From an uncultured Altererythrobacter sp. (GTDB taxonomy: Bacteria > Pseudomonadota > Alphaproteobacteria > Sphingomonadales > Sphingomonadaceae), in assembly GCA_913056125.1 (NCBI GenBank), contig CAJXNC010000016.1, forward strand, positions 1 through 46,490: 46,490 bases of DNA, read 5' to 3'. Numbering within the stretch: the first letter of the stretch is position 1; each line of letters begins with the position of its first letter. Below the pieces are notes generated by a model, which was not told the origin of the DNA, made no database searches, and worked only from the letters and a program-made list of their open reading frames with translations. The translations under genes were made by a program, and so were the position numbers. Positions 33,576 through 41,626 of this stretch are shown here, in pieces.

Positions 33576-34970
33576 CTGTCGACCACATTCGATTTCATCG
33601 TCATCGGTAGTGGCCCTTCGGGCCGCCGCGCCGCGATCCAGGCTGCCAAGCTGCACAAATCGGTCCTCGTTGTCGAAGGGCGGATGAAGGTCGGCGGGGT
33701 TTCGGTCCATACAGGCACCATCCCGTCAAAGACCTTGCGGGAAACCGCTCTCAACCTGTCGGGCTGGCGCGAGCGCGGCTTTTACGGCCAGTCCTACAGG
33801 GTGAAGAAGGAGATCGGCAGCGAGGATCTCGGCATAAGGCTGGCCAAGACGCTGGCTTATGAAGTCGACGTGCTCGAACACCAGTTCCAGCGCAATGGCG
33901 TGTCGACCATGGCCGGCTTCGCACGCTTCGTTGATCCGCACCAGCTGGTGGTGACCCAGCCCGATGGCAGCGAAATGCTGGTCCATGGCGACCGCATCCT
34001 GATCGCCGTCGGAACGGTCCCCTTCCGACCCGATTTCGTCGATTTCAGCGATCCCGACGTGATGGACAGCGACGAGATCGTGGACATTCATCGCCTGCCG
34101 CGCAGCCTCACCGTGATCGGTGCAGGCGTGATCGGCATCGAATATGCGACCATCTTCAGCGCGCTCGATGTCGCCGTCACCATCGTCGAACCGCGCGACA
34201 GCTTCCTCGATTTCGTCGATCGCGAGATCATCGAGGAGTTCATCCACGAACTGCGCGATCGCGGCGTTACCTTCCGCACGGGTTCCAAGGTGGTTTCCGT
34301 TGCCAGGCAGAAGGATGGCCCGGTGACAACTGAACTGGCCGATGGGCGCCTGATACGATCCGAAATGGTTCTCTACGCCGCCGGACGGAAAGGCGCGGTC
34401 GAGGATCTCGGCCTCGACAAGTGCTCCCTCACCACCGATGGACGCGGGCGGCTGAAGGTCGAACCAGACACGTTCCAGACGGCGGTGCCGCACATCTATG
34501 CCGCCGGCGATATCATCGGTTTTCCCAGCCTGGCCTCGACCTCGATGGAACAGGGCCGCATTGCCGCCTGCCATGCCTTCGGCCTGCCGCTGCCGCCGGC
34601 ACCCGAATACTTCCCCTACGGCATCTATGCCGTCCCGGAGATATCGACCGTGGGCCTGAGCGAGGAGGAAGTCCGCGAACAAGGCATACCCTACGAAACC
34701 GGTGTCGCGCGTATGCGGGAAACTTCACGCGGGCACATCATGGGCCTGGACAAGGGCATGATGAAGATGATTTTCGGAACGCAGGACCGGCGGCTGCTGG
34801 GCGTCCATATCATCGGCGAAGGTGCGACAGAGCTGATCCACATCGGCCAGGCGGTGCTCAACCTCGAAGGCACGATCGACTATTTTATCGAGAATACCTT
34901 CAACTATCCGACGCTGGCAGAGGCCTACAAGATTGCCGCGCTCAATGCCTGGAACCGGATGGCTGGATAG
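33576..34970 (+). CDS. sthA: Soluble pyridine nucleotide transhydrogenase with probable CTG start
   Basis: 464 residues if initiated at CTG 33576, matching E. coli SthA (466). The FAD-binding Rossmann start FDFIVIGSGPSGRRAA lies upstream of the first ATG (33684), so that ATG cannot be the true start. No ATG, GTG or TTG occurs in frame for at least 30 codons upstream of the Rossmann motif, whereas GGAGGCGG lies five bases before the CTG. The flavin-adjacent stretch VGGVSVHTGTIPSK has no redox cysteines, as expected for SthA rather than lipoamide dehydrogenase. A second nucleotide-binding fold (TVIGAGVIGIEYATIF) and a dimerisation domain follow. It equilibrates NADPH and NADH. Confidence 0.85.
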   Translation: MSTTFDFIVIGSGPSGRRAAIQAAKLHKSVLVVEGRMKVGGVSVHTGTIPSKTLRETALNLSGWRERGFYGQSYRVKKEIGSEDLGIRLAKTLAYEVDVLEHQFQRNGVSTMAGFARFVDPHQLVVTQPDGSEMLVHGDRILIAVGTVPFRPDFVDFSDPDVMDSDEIVDIHRLPRSLTVIGAGVIGIEYATIFSALDVAVTIVEPRDSFLDFVDREIIEEFIHELRDRGVTFRTGSKVVSVARQKDGPVTTELADGRLIRSEMVLYAAGRKGAVEDLGLDKCSLTTDGRGRLKVEPDTFQTAVPHIYAAGDIIGFPSLASTSMEQGRIAACHAFGLPLPPAPEYFPYGIYAVPEISTVGLSEEEVREQGIPYETGVARMRETSRGHIMGLDKGMMKMIFGTQDRRLLGVHIIGEGATELIHIGQAVLNLEGTIDYFIENTFNYPTLAEAYKIAALNAWNRMAG

Positions 34971-34982
34971 GCCGAGCAGAAA

Positions 34983-34997
34983 ATCGGCCAGGCCGAT
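34983..34997. repeat. Short palindrome ATCGGCC-A-GGCCGAT
   Basis: Perfect seven-base arms with a one-base spacer, 12 bases after the sthA stop. There is no T-tract; it could be a weak stem or a chance palindrome. Confidence 0.4.
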
Positions 34998-35072
34998 CGA
35001 GCCGACAGCAAAAGTTCAGCAATTCCACGCCAAATTCTGCCCCATCTTTTCGGGGGCGGAAGGAGAGACAGC

Positions 35073-35276
35073 GTGAACCGTTATCGCATCGAATTCCATT
35101 CGAATGGCACAGGAAAGCAGCCAACCTGCCTGATGGCGCCCGATATCCAGACCGCGCTGGTCGTGGCCGAGATCAACATGGCGGGCGGGTCGGCCGAATT
35201 GTGGGACGGTGACAGGCATTTGGCATGGCTCCAGCGCCAGCCGGGTACACAGTCAGCCTATTGGCGGGTATCCTGA
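35073..35276 (+). CDS. Small uncharacterised protein
   Basis: 67 residues from GTG 35073, preceded by AGGAGAG. It reads MNRYRIEFHSNGTGKQPTCL, then a helix (APDIQTALVVAEINMAGGSAELW) and an aromatic C-terminus (QSAYWRVS). Soluble, no transmembrane segment. The clear ribosome-binding site supports translation. No family recognised. It ends one base before the convergent bacterioferritin stop. Confidence 0.6.
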   Translation: MNRYRIEFHSNGTGKQPTCLMAPDIQTALVVAEINMAGGSAELWDGDRHLAWLQRQPGTQSAYWRVS

Positions 35277-35277
35277 G

Positions 35278-35763
35278 TTATTCGCCTTCATCCGCCGGCT
35301 CGGCATTGAGCTGGACATAGTTTTCCAGTCCCATGCGCTTGATCTGGTCGAACTGGGTTTCGAGGAAATCGACATGCTCTTCCTCGCTTTCGAGGATCGA
35401 GGCGAAGAGGTCGCGGCTGACATAGTCGCGCACACTCTCGCAATGCTCCACGGCATCGCGCAGCAGCGGGATCGCCTCCATCTCCAGCGCAAGGTCGGCC
35501 TTGAGGATCTCCTCGACATTCTCCCCGACCTTCAGCTTGTGCACCGCCTGGAAATTGGGAAGCCCTTCGAGGAACAGCACACGCTCGGCCAGCTGGTCGG
35601 CATGCTTCATCTCGTCGATCGATTCCTCGCGTTCCTTCTCCGCGAGCTTGTGCACGCCCCAGTCCTTGAGCACGCGATAGTGCAGCCAGTACTGGTTGAT
35701 GGCAGTCAGCTCGTTGGTGAGTGCCTTGTTGAGGTAATCGATGACCTTGTCGTCGCCCTTCAT
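35278..35763 (-). CDS. bfr: Bacterioferritin
   Basis: 161 residues. Ferroxidase ligands match Bfr: E18 (TNELTAINQYW), E51 and H54 (IDEMKHADQ), and the later E and EEEH (ALEMEAIPLL, LESEEEHVDFLE). M52, the haem-bridging methionine, is present, so this is a haem-binding bacterioferritin rather than a Dps or ferritin. It oxidises Fe2+ and stores iron in a 24-mer. It sits downstream of bfd on the same strand across a 131-base gap containing a terminator. Confidence 0.96.
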   Translation of the reverse strand: MKGDDKVIDYLNKALTNELTAINQYWLHYRVLKDWGVHKLAEKEREESIDEMKHADQLAERVLFLEGLPNFQAVHKLKVGENVEEILKADLALEMEAIPLLRDAVEHCESVRDYVSRDLFASILESEEEHVDFLETQFDQIKRMGLENYVQLNAEPADEGE

Positions 35764-35845
35764 CGGGTCTCTCCTTCTGATCCGGGAGCCATACTAGCCG
35801 CCAATCTGGGCTGCTTGGCAAGCGAAAGCGCGTACCGAGAAGCGG

Positions 35846-35866
35846 AAAAACCGCGGAAAACCGCGC
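35846..35866 (-). terminator. Probable terminator after bfd
   Basis: On the minus strand CGCGG-TTTT-CCGCG is followed by GTTTTT, about 30 bases after the bfd stop. It suggests bfd and bfr are partly separate transcripts. Confidence 0.65.
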
Positions 35867-35894
35867 TTTTGCGAATGCGTTTCAGAAGAAGTGA

Positions 35895-36086
35895 TCAGGC
35901 GGCGAATTTAGCAGGACAGGAGGCACGACGTTCCTCGAGAACGATCTCGTCAGCCTCTTCCAGGCACTGGCCGCAATTGGGTTTCATGCCCAGCGCAGCA
36001 TAGACCGTTTCCGCATCGCCCGAGGTGCGGCGCGCCATATCGCGCAGATCGCTCTCCCGAATTGCATTGCAGATACAGGTATACAT
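35895..36086 (-). CDS. bfd: Bacterioferritin-associated ferredoxin
   Basis: 63 residues starting MYTCICNAIRESDL. Four [2Fe-2S] cysteines in the Bfd spacing are C4, C6, C38 and C41 (PNCGQC). Bfd docks on bacterioferritin and reduces its core through the haem so iron can be released under scarcity. An in-frame upstream start (36116) would add ten unrelated residues; the ATG at 36086 fits the family. A Fur-like inverted repeat lies 35 bases upstream. Confidence 0.93.
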   Translation of the reverse strand: MYTCICNAIRESDLRDMARRTSGDAETVYAALGMKPNCGQCLEEADEIVLEERRASCPAKFAA

Positions 36087-36120
36087 TGGCTGCGAGTCTC
36101 CTGACCTCACAGCCATATCT

Positions 36121-36139
36121 AATGCGACTTACTCGCAAT
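36121..36139 (-). promoter_or_regulatory. Candidate Fur box upstream of bfd
   Basis: The inverted repeat TGCGA-N5-TCGCA, extended by AAT/AAT flanks, resembles alphaproteobacterial Fur sites of the GCAAAT/ATTCGCA type. It lies 35-53 bases upstream of the bfd ATG. Iron repression of bfd is common, which supports the guess. Confidence 0.45.
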
Positions 36140-36163
36140 AGCAAGCCAGTTGCGCGGGATTTT

Positions 36164-37429
36164 TCAGCGTTTGAAGGGGAAAATCCGCCAATAGGTCAGG
36201 CAGCGCCAGAGCCATTCGAGCGGTCCGTGGCGATAGCGTGCCAGCCAGGGTTTCGACCACAGGAGCATCAAGGCCCAGCCCAGTGCCACCACCAGAAGCG
36301 ATTCGAGGCGATGCATGGTGCCGAACAATCCGCCCGCCCAGCCCTGGAAGATCAGCACCATGACCAGCGAGGTGCCTATATAATTGCTGAAGGCCATGCG
36401 CCCCGCTGCGATCATCCTCTCGTCCAGCCAGCCACGGCGCGGCTGCGAGGCATAATGCGCCAGCAGGGCAACACCTCCGGCCAGCATTGGCACATTGGCG
36501 AATTGCGACAGGCCGAAGAAGGAAAGCTGGGTCAGGTAAGGCGGAAAGTCCTGCCAATAGACCGCCAGCCCGATGGCAAGGTTGAGCGCCAGACCGAGAA
36601 GGAAGGCAAACCGTGCCAGTCCCAGCCAGTGCGGTGCATCCTCCTGTGCCGCGAATACGCCGCTCTTGTAGAAGCCCATGCCGATCATCATCAGCGGGAT
36701 CGTTTCGTAAAAGCCGAAAGTCGCGTAGCTGATCAGCGCATCGCTCTCGTTCTCGATACGATAGGCGAGGATTTCCCAATAGCTTCCGCCAGTCATCAGC
36801 GCCCCGCCCTCTGCGGCTTCGGCAAGCCTGCCCTGCCAGAATTCGGCATAGAATTCGCCGTCCAGGGGGCCGGTCAGCAAGACGTCGCTGCCCGCTTCCG
36901 CCAGCGCGGCGGGGAGATAGGCAAAGCTCTGCAAGAGTGCTCCGGCAAGGCCCCACAGGATCCCGGCGGAGACGAGCGTCCTTGCCTTCATCGGGATTGC
37001 GAACAGGGCGAACAGCCCGGCACAGGCATAGCTGAACAAAATGTCGCCCTTGAACAGCAGGAAGAAGTGGGCGAGCCCGAACAGCGCCAGCCAGCCCAAT
37101 CGCCTTGCCTGCAGGTTCATCGCCTTCTGATAGCCCTCCACCTTGTCGATGAAGAGCACCATCCCCGCTCCGAACAGGATGGAAAAGATGCCGCGAAACT
37201 TGCCGTCCACCAACACGAATTGCACCACCCAGGCGAGCTTGTCGGAAGCTTTCGCTCCTCCCGGCAAGGCATCGGGCCAGTAATAGGCGGTGTCCACCTG
37301 CGAGAATCCGTTGATATTGGCCAGGAGGATGCCAAGCACGGCGAGGCCGCGCAGCCAGTCGAGCGAGACGAGCCTTTCGCTGCGCCCGATCGGCGCAAGC
37401 CTCTCCTGCTTGTCCGGCAATTCGTCCAT
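36164..37429 (-). CDS. DUF418 family membrane protein
   Basis: 421 residues with about ten hydrophobic helices. The N-terminus carries the family opening RLVSLDWLRGLAVLGILLANI. A periplasmic-looking loop follows (ALPGGAKASDKL), and the C-terminal half holds the DUF418 core (GRMAFSNYIGTSLVMVLIFQG and GPLEWLWRCLTYW). These resemble acyltransferase-3 relatives of unknown substrate. It starts at ATG 37429, 29 bases after the stop of the Sel1/SPOR gene and in the same direction, so the two may be co-transcribed. Confidence 0.86.
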   Translation of the reverse strand: MDELPDKQERLAPIGRSERLVSLDWLRGLAVLGILLANINGFSQVDTAYYWPDALPGGAKASDKLAWVVQFVLVDGKFRGIFSILFGAGMVLFIDKVEGYQKAMNLQARRLGWLALFGLAHFFLLFKGDILFSYACAGLFALFAIPMKARTLVSAGILWGLAGALLQSFAYLPAALAEAGSDVLLTGPLDGEFYAEFWQGRLAEAAEGGALMTGGSYWEILAYRIENESDALISYATFGFYETIPLMMIGMGFYKSGVFAAQEDAPHWLGLARFAFLLGLALNLAIGLAVYWQDFPPYLTQLSFFGLSQFANVPMLAGGVALLAHYASQPRRGWLDERMIAAGRMAFSNYIGTSLVMVLIFQGWAGGLFGTMHRLESLLVVALGWALMLLWSKPWLARYRHGPLEWLWRCLTYWRIFPFKR

Positions 37430-37458
37430 GCGCCCCTCTGATCGGGAGCCTTACTGCC

Positions 37459-38589
37459 TTACTGGCGGGTCACAAGGCAATCCTGCCCGGCGCGCTTGAG
37501 CGAATTGCAGGCGGTTTGCGCGGCATCACGCGAGGCATAGCCCCCCGCCTGCAGTTTTACGACCTGGCCCGAAGGAACGAGCAGCCGCTGGTATCCGGCA
37601 ATCTCGGGTCGAGAACTCAAACGGTTCCACAACCGCTCCGCATTGCCGGCTACCGAGAACGCTCCCAACTGTACGCGCCACGGACCCGAAGCCGTTGCCG
37701 AAGGCGCAGGAGTTGATGCGGCGGGCGTAGCGGTCGCGGCAACCCGAGCAGGTGCCGGCGCAGGAGTAGGTGCCGAAACGCGCGGCTGGTTCGCTACATC
37801 CTGCGAACGGGCAAAGTCCGCTCCGGCAACGGCCGGGCTTTCGGTCCCCGTTGCGCGCTGCGCCTCGGCAATCGCCGAACGGGCGGCTGCGACCGATGGC
37901 GACACAGCCGTCGTGGCAATAGGACGAGGAATGCGCGGAGTGGCCGCGGGAGGCACATCGATTGCCTGCGTGCCGAGATCGGCGGCGGCAAGTTCGACGG
38001 CGCGGGCGGCATCGGCTTCGACCCGCATCTGCTGGGCGAGGCCAGCGGCCTCCTGCCTTTGCTGCAGTGGGATATATTCGTCCATCTGGGCGATGGCCGG
38101 CGCGGCCTGAGGCAGGCCCGTGCCATTGGCGAGCGTGAGAAGGGCATAGGCCCTCACATAGTCCTGCGGCACGAGGTCGCCGTTGAAATGCGCTATGCCA
38201 AGCAAGTATTGCGAGCGCGGATCGCCGCGGCGGGCGGCATCCTCGACATAGGGAAGCGCTTCTTCCCGGCGTCCGTCCTGGAACAGCATCAGGCCATAGG
38301 TATCGGCCGCCTGCATATGCCCGGCCTGCGCAGCACGGTAATAAAGTGCCTCGGCCCGCTCCTCGTCCCGGGGGACGCCGCGCCCGAGTCGATAAGCCTG
38401 TCCCAGGTTGAACATGGCATCGGGATCGCCTGCTTCTGCAGGAGCGCTCCACTCATTGACGGCGGCGGCATAATCGCCCCGGCTCCAGGCATCGACCCCC
38501 GCGCGGACATCGGCCAGCGCCGGGGCGGCAATGGCAACGGAGCACGCCAAGGCGGCGCGCAGGTACCATGCGGACTTGAGGCGCATCAT
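37459..38589 (-). CDS. Sel1-repeat and SPOR-domain periplasmic protein
   Basis: 376 residues from ATG 38589, with GGAGG eight bases upstream. A signal peptide (ALACSVAIAAPALA) is followed by three to four Sel1/TPR-like repeats (about 30-165: DAMFNLGQAYRLGRGV, QAADTYGLMLF, RSQYLLGIAHFNG). An Ala/Pro-rich linker then leads to a C-terminal SPOR domain (PWRVQLGAFSVAGNAERLW to the end). SPOR domains bind denuded septal peptidoglycan. It is divergent from the ParA operon, whose last gene also carries repeats plus a SPOR domain, so the two may act together at the division site. Role inferred from domains. Confidence 0.86.
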   Translation of the reverse strand: MMRLKSAWYLRAALACSVAIAAPALADVRAGVDAWSRGDYAAAVNEWSAPAEAGDPDAMFNLGQAYRLGRGVPRDEERAEALYYRAAQAGHMQAADTYGLMLFQDGRREEALPYVEDAARRGDPRSQYLLGIAHFNGDLVPQDYVRAYALLTLANGTGLPQAAPAIAQMDEYIPLQQRQEAAGLAQQMRVEADAARAVELAAADLGTQAIDVPPAATPRIPRPIATTAVSPSVAAARSAIAEAQRATGTESPAVAGADFARSQDVANQPRVSAPTPAPAPARVAATATPAASTPAPSATASGPWRVQLGAFSVAGNAERLWNRLSSRPEIAGYQRLLVPSGQVVKLQAGGYASRDAAQTACNSLKRAGQDCLVTRQ

Positions 38590-38641
38590 CACATAATCCT
38601 CCGCGACAATCGCAATTACAGTCGCCTCCATAGTAAATAAG

Positions 38642-38655
38642 GCATTAGCAAATGC
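38642..38655. repeat. Inverted repeat GCATT-AGCA-AATGC
   Basis: Five-base perfect arms in the 286-base divergent region between the Sel1/SPOR gene and parA. Weak evidence; it could be an operator for the Sel1/SPOR gene. Confidence 0.25.
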
Positions 38656-38827
38656 TTTATGGCCTGCAGCATTCCTGATGCGGCCCACCCCTCTCGAGCG
38701 AGCGCCCAGCGACCGAAGGGACCCCGCGAATGCACGCAAGATCCTCCGCCGTGAAATGGACAAGCCGAAAATGCGGGCTGCGCATTAACTCAAAATAAAG
38801 GGTGATCTGCGAATTCCCCATTTGGAA

Positions 38828-38854
38828 GGACCGAGAACTCCTCTCTTTCGGTCC
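38828..38854. promoter_or_regulatory. Inverted repeat upstream of parA
   Basis: GGACCGA and TCGGTCC, perfect over seven bases with a 13-base pyrimidine-rich spacer, ending 21 bases before the parA GTG. It could be a leader hairpin, or an operator for the RHH-like protein encoded in the same operon. Confidence 0.4.
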
Positions 38855-38875
38855 AGTATCTGAGGGGGATTGTCC

Positions 38876-39595
38876 GTGCGCGTATTGGCGTTGGCATCAC
38901 AAAAAGGTGGCTCTGGCAAGACGACCTTGTCGGGGCATCTGGCCGTGCAGGCCCAGCGTGCCGGCGCCGGTCCGGTCGTTCTGATCGATATCGACCCGCA
39001 AGGCTCGCTTGCAGACTGGTGGAATGAACGCGAGGCGGAATATCCCGCCTTTGCCCAGACCACGGTTGCCCGGCTTGCCAATGACCTTGCGATCCTGCGC
39101 CAGCAGGGTTTCAAGCTTGCGGTGATCGACACCCCTCCCGCAATAACAATGGCGATCCAGTCGGTCATTTCGGTGGCCGAGCTGCTGGTCGTCCCGACCC
39201 GCCCCAGCCCGCACGACCTGCGCGCTGTGGGTGCCACGGTGGATCTGTGTGAGCGCGCCGGCAAGCCGCTGATCTTCGTCGTCAACGCGGCAACGCCCAA
39301 GGCCAAGATAACCTCGGAAGCCGCCGTCGCGCTTTCGCAGCACGGCACTGTCGCGCCGATCACCCTCCACCACCGCACCGACTTCGCCGCCTCGATGATC
39401 GATGGTCGCACGGTGATGGAAGTGGAGCCGGAAGGTCGCAGCGCGCAGGAGATCGTCGCGCTCTGGCATTACATTGCCGACCGTCTCGAGAAGAATTTCC
39501 GCCGCACCGTCTTCGCGGCGCCTGGCAGCAAGGCAGCACAGGCCAATGGCATGCATCGCCCGCAGGGCAATTTCGGCCGCCGGGTCGCGCAGTAA
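38876..39595 (+). CDS. ParA/MinD-family ATPase
   Basis: 239 residues from GTG 38876, with GAGGGGGA nine bases upstream. The deviant Walker A KGGSGKTT spans residues 10-17, with its signature lysine at 10. Walker A' is LIDIDPQGSLADWW, and VIDTPP follows near residue 90. It lacks the N-terminal DNA-binding domain of large plasmid ParA proteins. Such ATPases form dynamic gradients on the nucleoid or membrane and position cargo. Partners are likely the next two genes (18- and 15-base gaps), not a ParB: no ParB or parS-like array is seen. It could localise a SPOR lipoprotein complex rather than DNA. Confidence 0.9.
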   Translation: MRVLALASQKGGSGKTTLSGHLAVQAQRAGAGPVVLIDIDPQGSLADWWNEREAEYPAFAQTTVARLANDLAILRQQGFKLAVIDTPPAITMAIQSVISVAELLVVPTRPSPHDLRAVGATVDLCERAGKPLIFVVNAATPKAKITSEAAVALSQHGTVAPITLHHRTDFAASMIDGRTVMEVEPEGRSAQEIVALWHYIADRLEKNFRRTVFAAPGSKAAQANGMHRPQGNFGRRVAQ

Positions 39596-39613
39596 AAGGT
39601 GCGGAGCAGAGCC

Positions 39614-40081
39614 ATGAGCGGAACCAAGCCCATCGCATCGCTCGGCCCGCTGCTGCTCGCCCGCAAGGGCACAGCCAAGCCGGCCATGCGCACTGCCTCG
39701 AGCCATCCCGGCTCGCTTAAGTCGGATAACGATATTGCCGCCATGCAGGCCGAACTCGGCTGGAACGACATGGGCGATATCGCAGTAATCACAGCAGAGC
39801 CGGCAGTACCCCGCCAGCGCGAGGAACTGGTCACCCGTCTCGACGACGTGCGCCAGGCACGGGCGAAGACGCAGAAGCGTGCCCAGGAACATGTTTCGCG
39901 CCGTTCGGCCTTTACACTGCGCCTCGACGCCGAACGCCATCTCAGGCTCAAGCTGGCCGCCGCCGTCGAAGGCGAAAGCGCTCAGCAGCTCGTCACGCAG
40001 GCTCTCGACCAATACCTGGCCGACATGCCCGAACTCGAAACTCTCGCCGCGCAGGTCAAGCGCAACAGCAAGAAGGCCTAA
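39614..40081 (+). CDS. Ribbon-helix-helix-like ParA partner
   Basis: 155 residues. The first 80 are probably disordered (KPIASLGPLLLARKGTAKP...). A charged helix follows (REELVTRLDDVRQARAKTQKRAQEH), then a region resembling a ribbon-helix-helix fold: a strand SAFTLRLDAE and two helices (RHLRLKLAAAVEGES, AQQLVTQALDQYLADM). This fits small ParG/CopG-like adaptors that bind DNA and stimulate a ParA ATPase. ATG at 39614 with GGAG upstream. It is sandwiched between parA and the SPOR lipoprotein gene in one operon. The RHH assignment is by pattern only. Confidence 0.68.
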   Translation: MSGTKPIASLGPLLLARKGTAKPAMRTASSHPGSLKSDNDIAAMQAELGWNDMGDIAVITAEPAVPRQREELVTRLDDVRQARAKTQKRAQEHVSRRSAFTLRLDAERHLRLKLAAAVEGESAQQLVTQALDQYLADMPELETLAAQVKRNSKKA

Positions 40082-40096
40082 GGGGGGCCAAAAGCG

Positions 40097-41563
40097 ATGT
40101 ATCAGGTGGACAAGACCAATCGCATGATGAGCCTGGCGGTCAGCACCGCCATGGCAAGCGCTCTGCTTGCGGGCTGTTCGATGACCCCCGCTCCGCGCGC
40201 CGATGTCTCGGCCGCCGCGGCGCAGGAAGCTCTTGCCGAAGGAAAGCACGATCGCGCCATCCGCCACGCGGAAGCCGCTGTTCAGGCAGACCCGCGCAAC
40301 GCCGCCTATCGCGCGATGCTGGGCAATGCCTATCTCGACAATGGCCGTTTCGCTTCTGCAGAAACCAGCTTCAACGATGCGATGCTGCTCGGCGACAACT
40401 CGCCGCGCACCGCTCTCAGCCTGGCCCTGTCGCTGAGCGCGCAGGCCAAGTTCAGCGAAGCTGCTGCCCTTCTCAACGATTGGGAAACCGAACTCGCTCC
40501 GGCCGATCTCGGCCTTGCCCTTTCGCTCGCTGGCCAGCCGGAACGTGGCATCCACATAATGGGCAATGCCATTCGCGGCGGCCAGAACACCGTCAAGATG
40601 CGCCAGAACCTGGCCTATGCCTATGCTTTGGCGGGCCGCTGGCGCGATGCCCGCCTGATGGCGGCGCAGGACGTGCCGGCGGACCAGCTCGGCGCTCGAA
40701 TGGAAGAATGGGCTCAGCTCAACAGCCCGATCGCCTACCAGCTACGTATCGCACGCCTGCTCGACGTTCCGTCAGGCGAGCGCGATGACGGTCAGCCGAT
40801 CCACCTTGCCCTGTCCAATTTCCCGTCGGACATCCAGCTTGCCTCGGAAGCCAGCGCCTATGCTGCTGCAAACAGCGCGCTGGCCGCCGTCGAAGTCGAC
40901 ACGCAGGACGTGGCCACACCCGCTCCGGCCATGCAATCCGCCGCCGAGAGCATGAATGTGCAGGCTTCGGCCAGCGAACTTCCTGCAGTGGGATCGCCCA
41001 ACCTCGCGCTCAACGACTACCAGGCTCCGGCAACCGCACGCCCCACCGAATTTGCGCAGGCCTTCGCCACCGATGCACCGGCCGGCGGTTCGATTGCGCA
41101 GGTAACGCAGGATGCCATCCGCTTCGTCAACGATCCCGTCGTCCAGACCTTGCCGGTCCGCTACGGCGCCGCCCCCGAGCCGCGCGTTTCGAGCCAGGCC
41201 CGCCCGATCGCTTCGCGCGCCGTTCCCGGTGCTTCGCAACCGGCAACAGTCGCACCCGCTTCGCCCGATGGCACACATCTGGTCCAGCTCGGTAGCTTTG
41301 CCAGCGAGCAGGGGGCACGCCGTGCATGGGGCATCTATGTCAGCCGCTATCCCGAGCTGGCAGGCCACGAAATGGTGATTTCCGAGGCCGTCGTTCGCGG
41401 CAAGCGCTACTGGCGCGTTTCCGCAGCTGGCTTCAATCGCGATGACAGTAACAGGATGTGCGCAGCATCTTCCGCCAATGCTGGTGAAGGGTGCATCGCC
41501 TGGGCCGAAGGAAGCCCGCTCCCGGGCGCAGTCGAAACCGGCATTCGCTTCGCCAGCCGCTGA
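40097..41563 (+). CDS. TPR and SPOR-domain lipoprotein
   Basis: 488 residues. The signal peptide has a lipobox LLAGC (C27). About four TPR-like repeats (from ALAEGKHDRAIRHAEAAVQADPRNAAYRAMLGNAY to about residue 220) precede a long Ala/Pro linker and a C-terminal SPOR domain (HLVQLGSFASEQGARRAWGIY, about 395-475). It would be anchored in the outer or inner membrane and reach septal glycan. ATG 40097 has AAGGGGGG nine bases upstream. Third gene of the ParA operon, ending in a strong terminator. It mirrors the divergent Sel1/SPOR protein. Confidence 0.86.
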   Translation: MYQVDKTNRMMSLAVSTAMASALLAGCSMTPAPRADVSAAAAQEALAEGKHDRAIRHAEAAVQADPRNAAYRAMLGNAYLDNGRFASAETSFNDAMLLGDNSPRTALSLALSLSAQAKFSEAAALLNDWETELAPADLGLALSLAGQPERGIHIMGNAIRGGQNTVKMRQNLAYAYALAGRWRDARLMAAQDVPADQLGARMEEWAQLNSPIAYQLRIARLLDVPSGERDDGQPIHLALSNFPSDIQLASEASAYAAANSALAAVEVDTQDVATPAPAMQSAAESMNVQASASELPAVGSPNLALNDYQAPATARPTEFAQAFATDAPAGGSIAQVTQDAIRFVNDPVVQTLPVRYGAAPEPRVSSQARPIASRAVPGASQPATVAPASPDGTHLVQLGSFASEQGARRAWGIYVSRYPELAGHEMVISEAVVRGKRYWRVSAAGFNRDDSNRMCAASSANAGEGCIAWAEGSPLPGAVETGIRFASR

Positions 41564-41587
41564 GCTCAATCCCACCTCTCTCCTAAG

Positions 41588-41616
41588 ACCCGCCCCTCAC
41601 CGGGCGGGTTTTTTCT
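41588..41616 (+). terminator. Intrinsic terminator of the ParA operon
   Basis: The stem ACCCGCCC / GGGCGGGT is followed by TTTTTTCTT, 25 bases after the lipoprotein stop. Confidence 0.93.
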
Positions 41617-41626
41617 TGGCAAGGGG

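Noticed and set aside
38785-38799. TTAA-N7-TAAA upstream of parA, similar to a CtrA site
   Set aside because: One half-site is mismatched and such motifs occur by chance in AT-richer gaps. ChpT in the window is not enough support.
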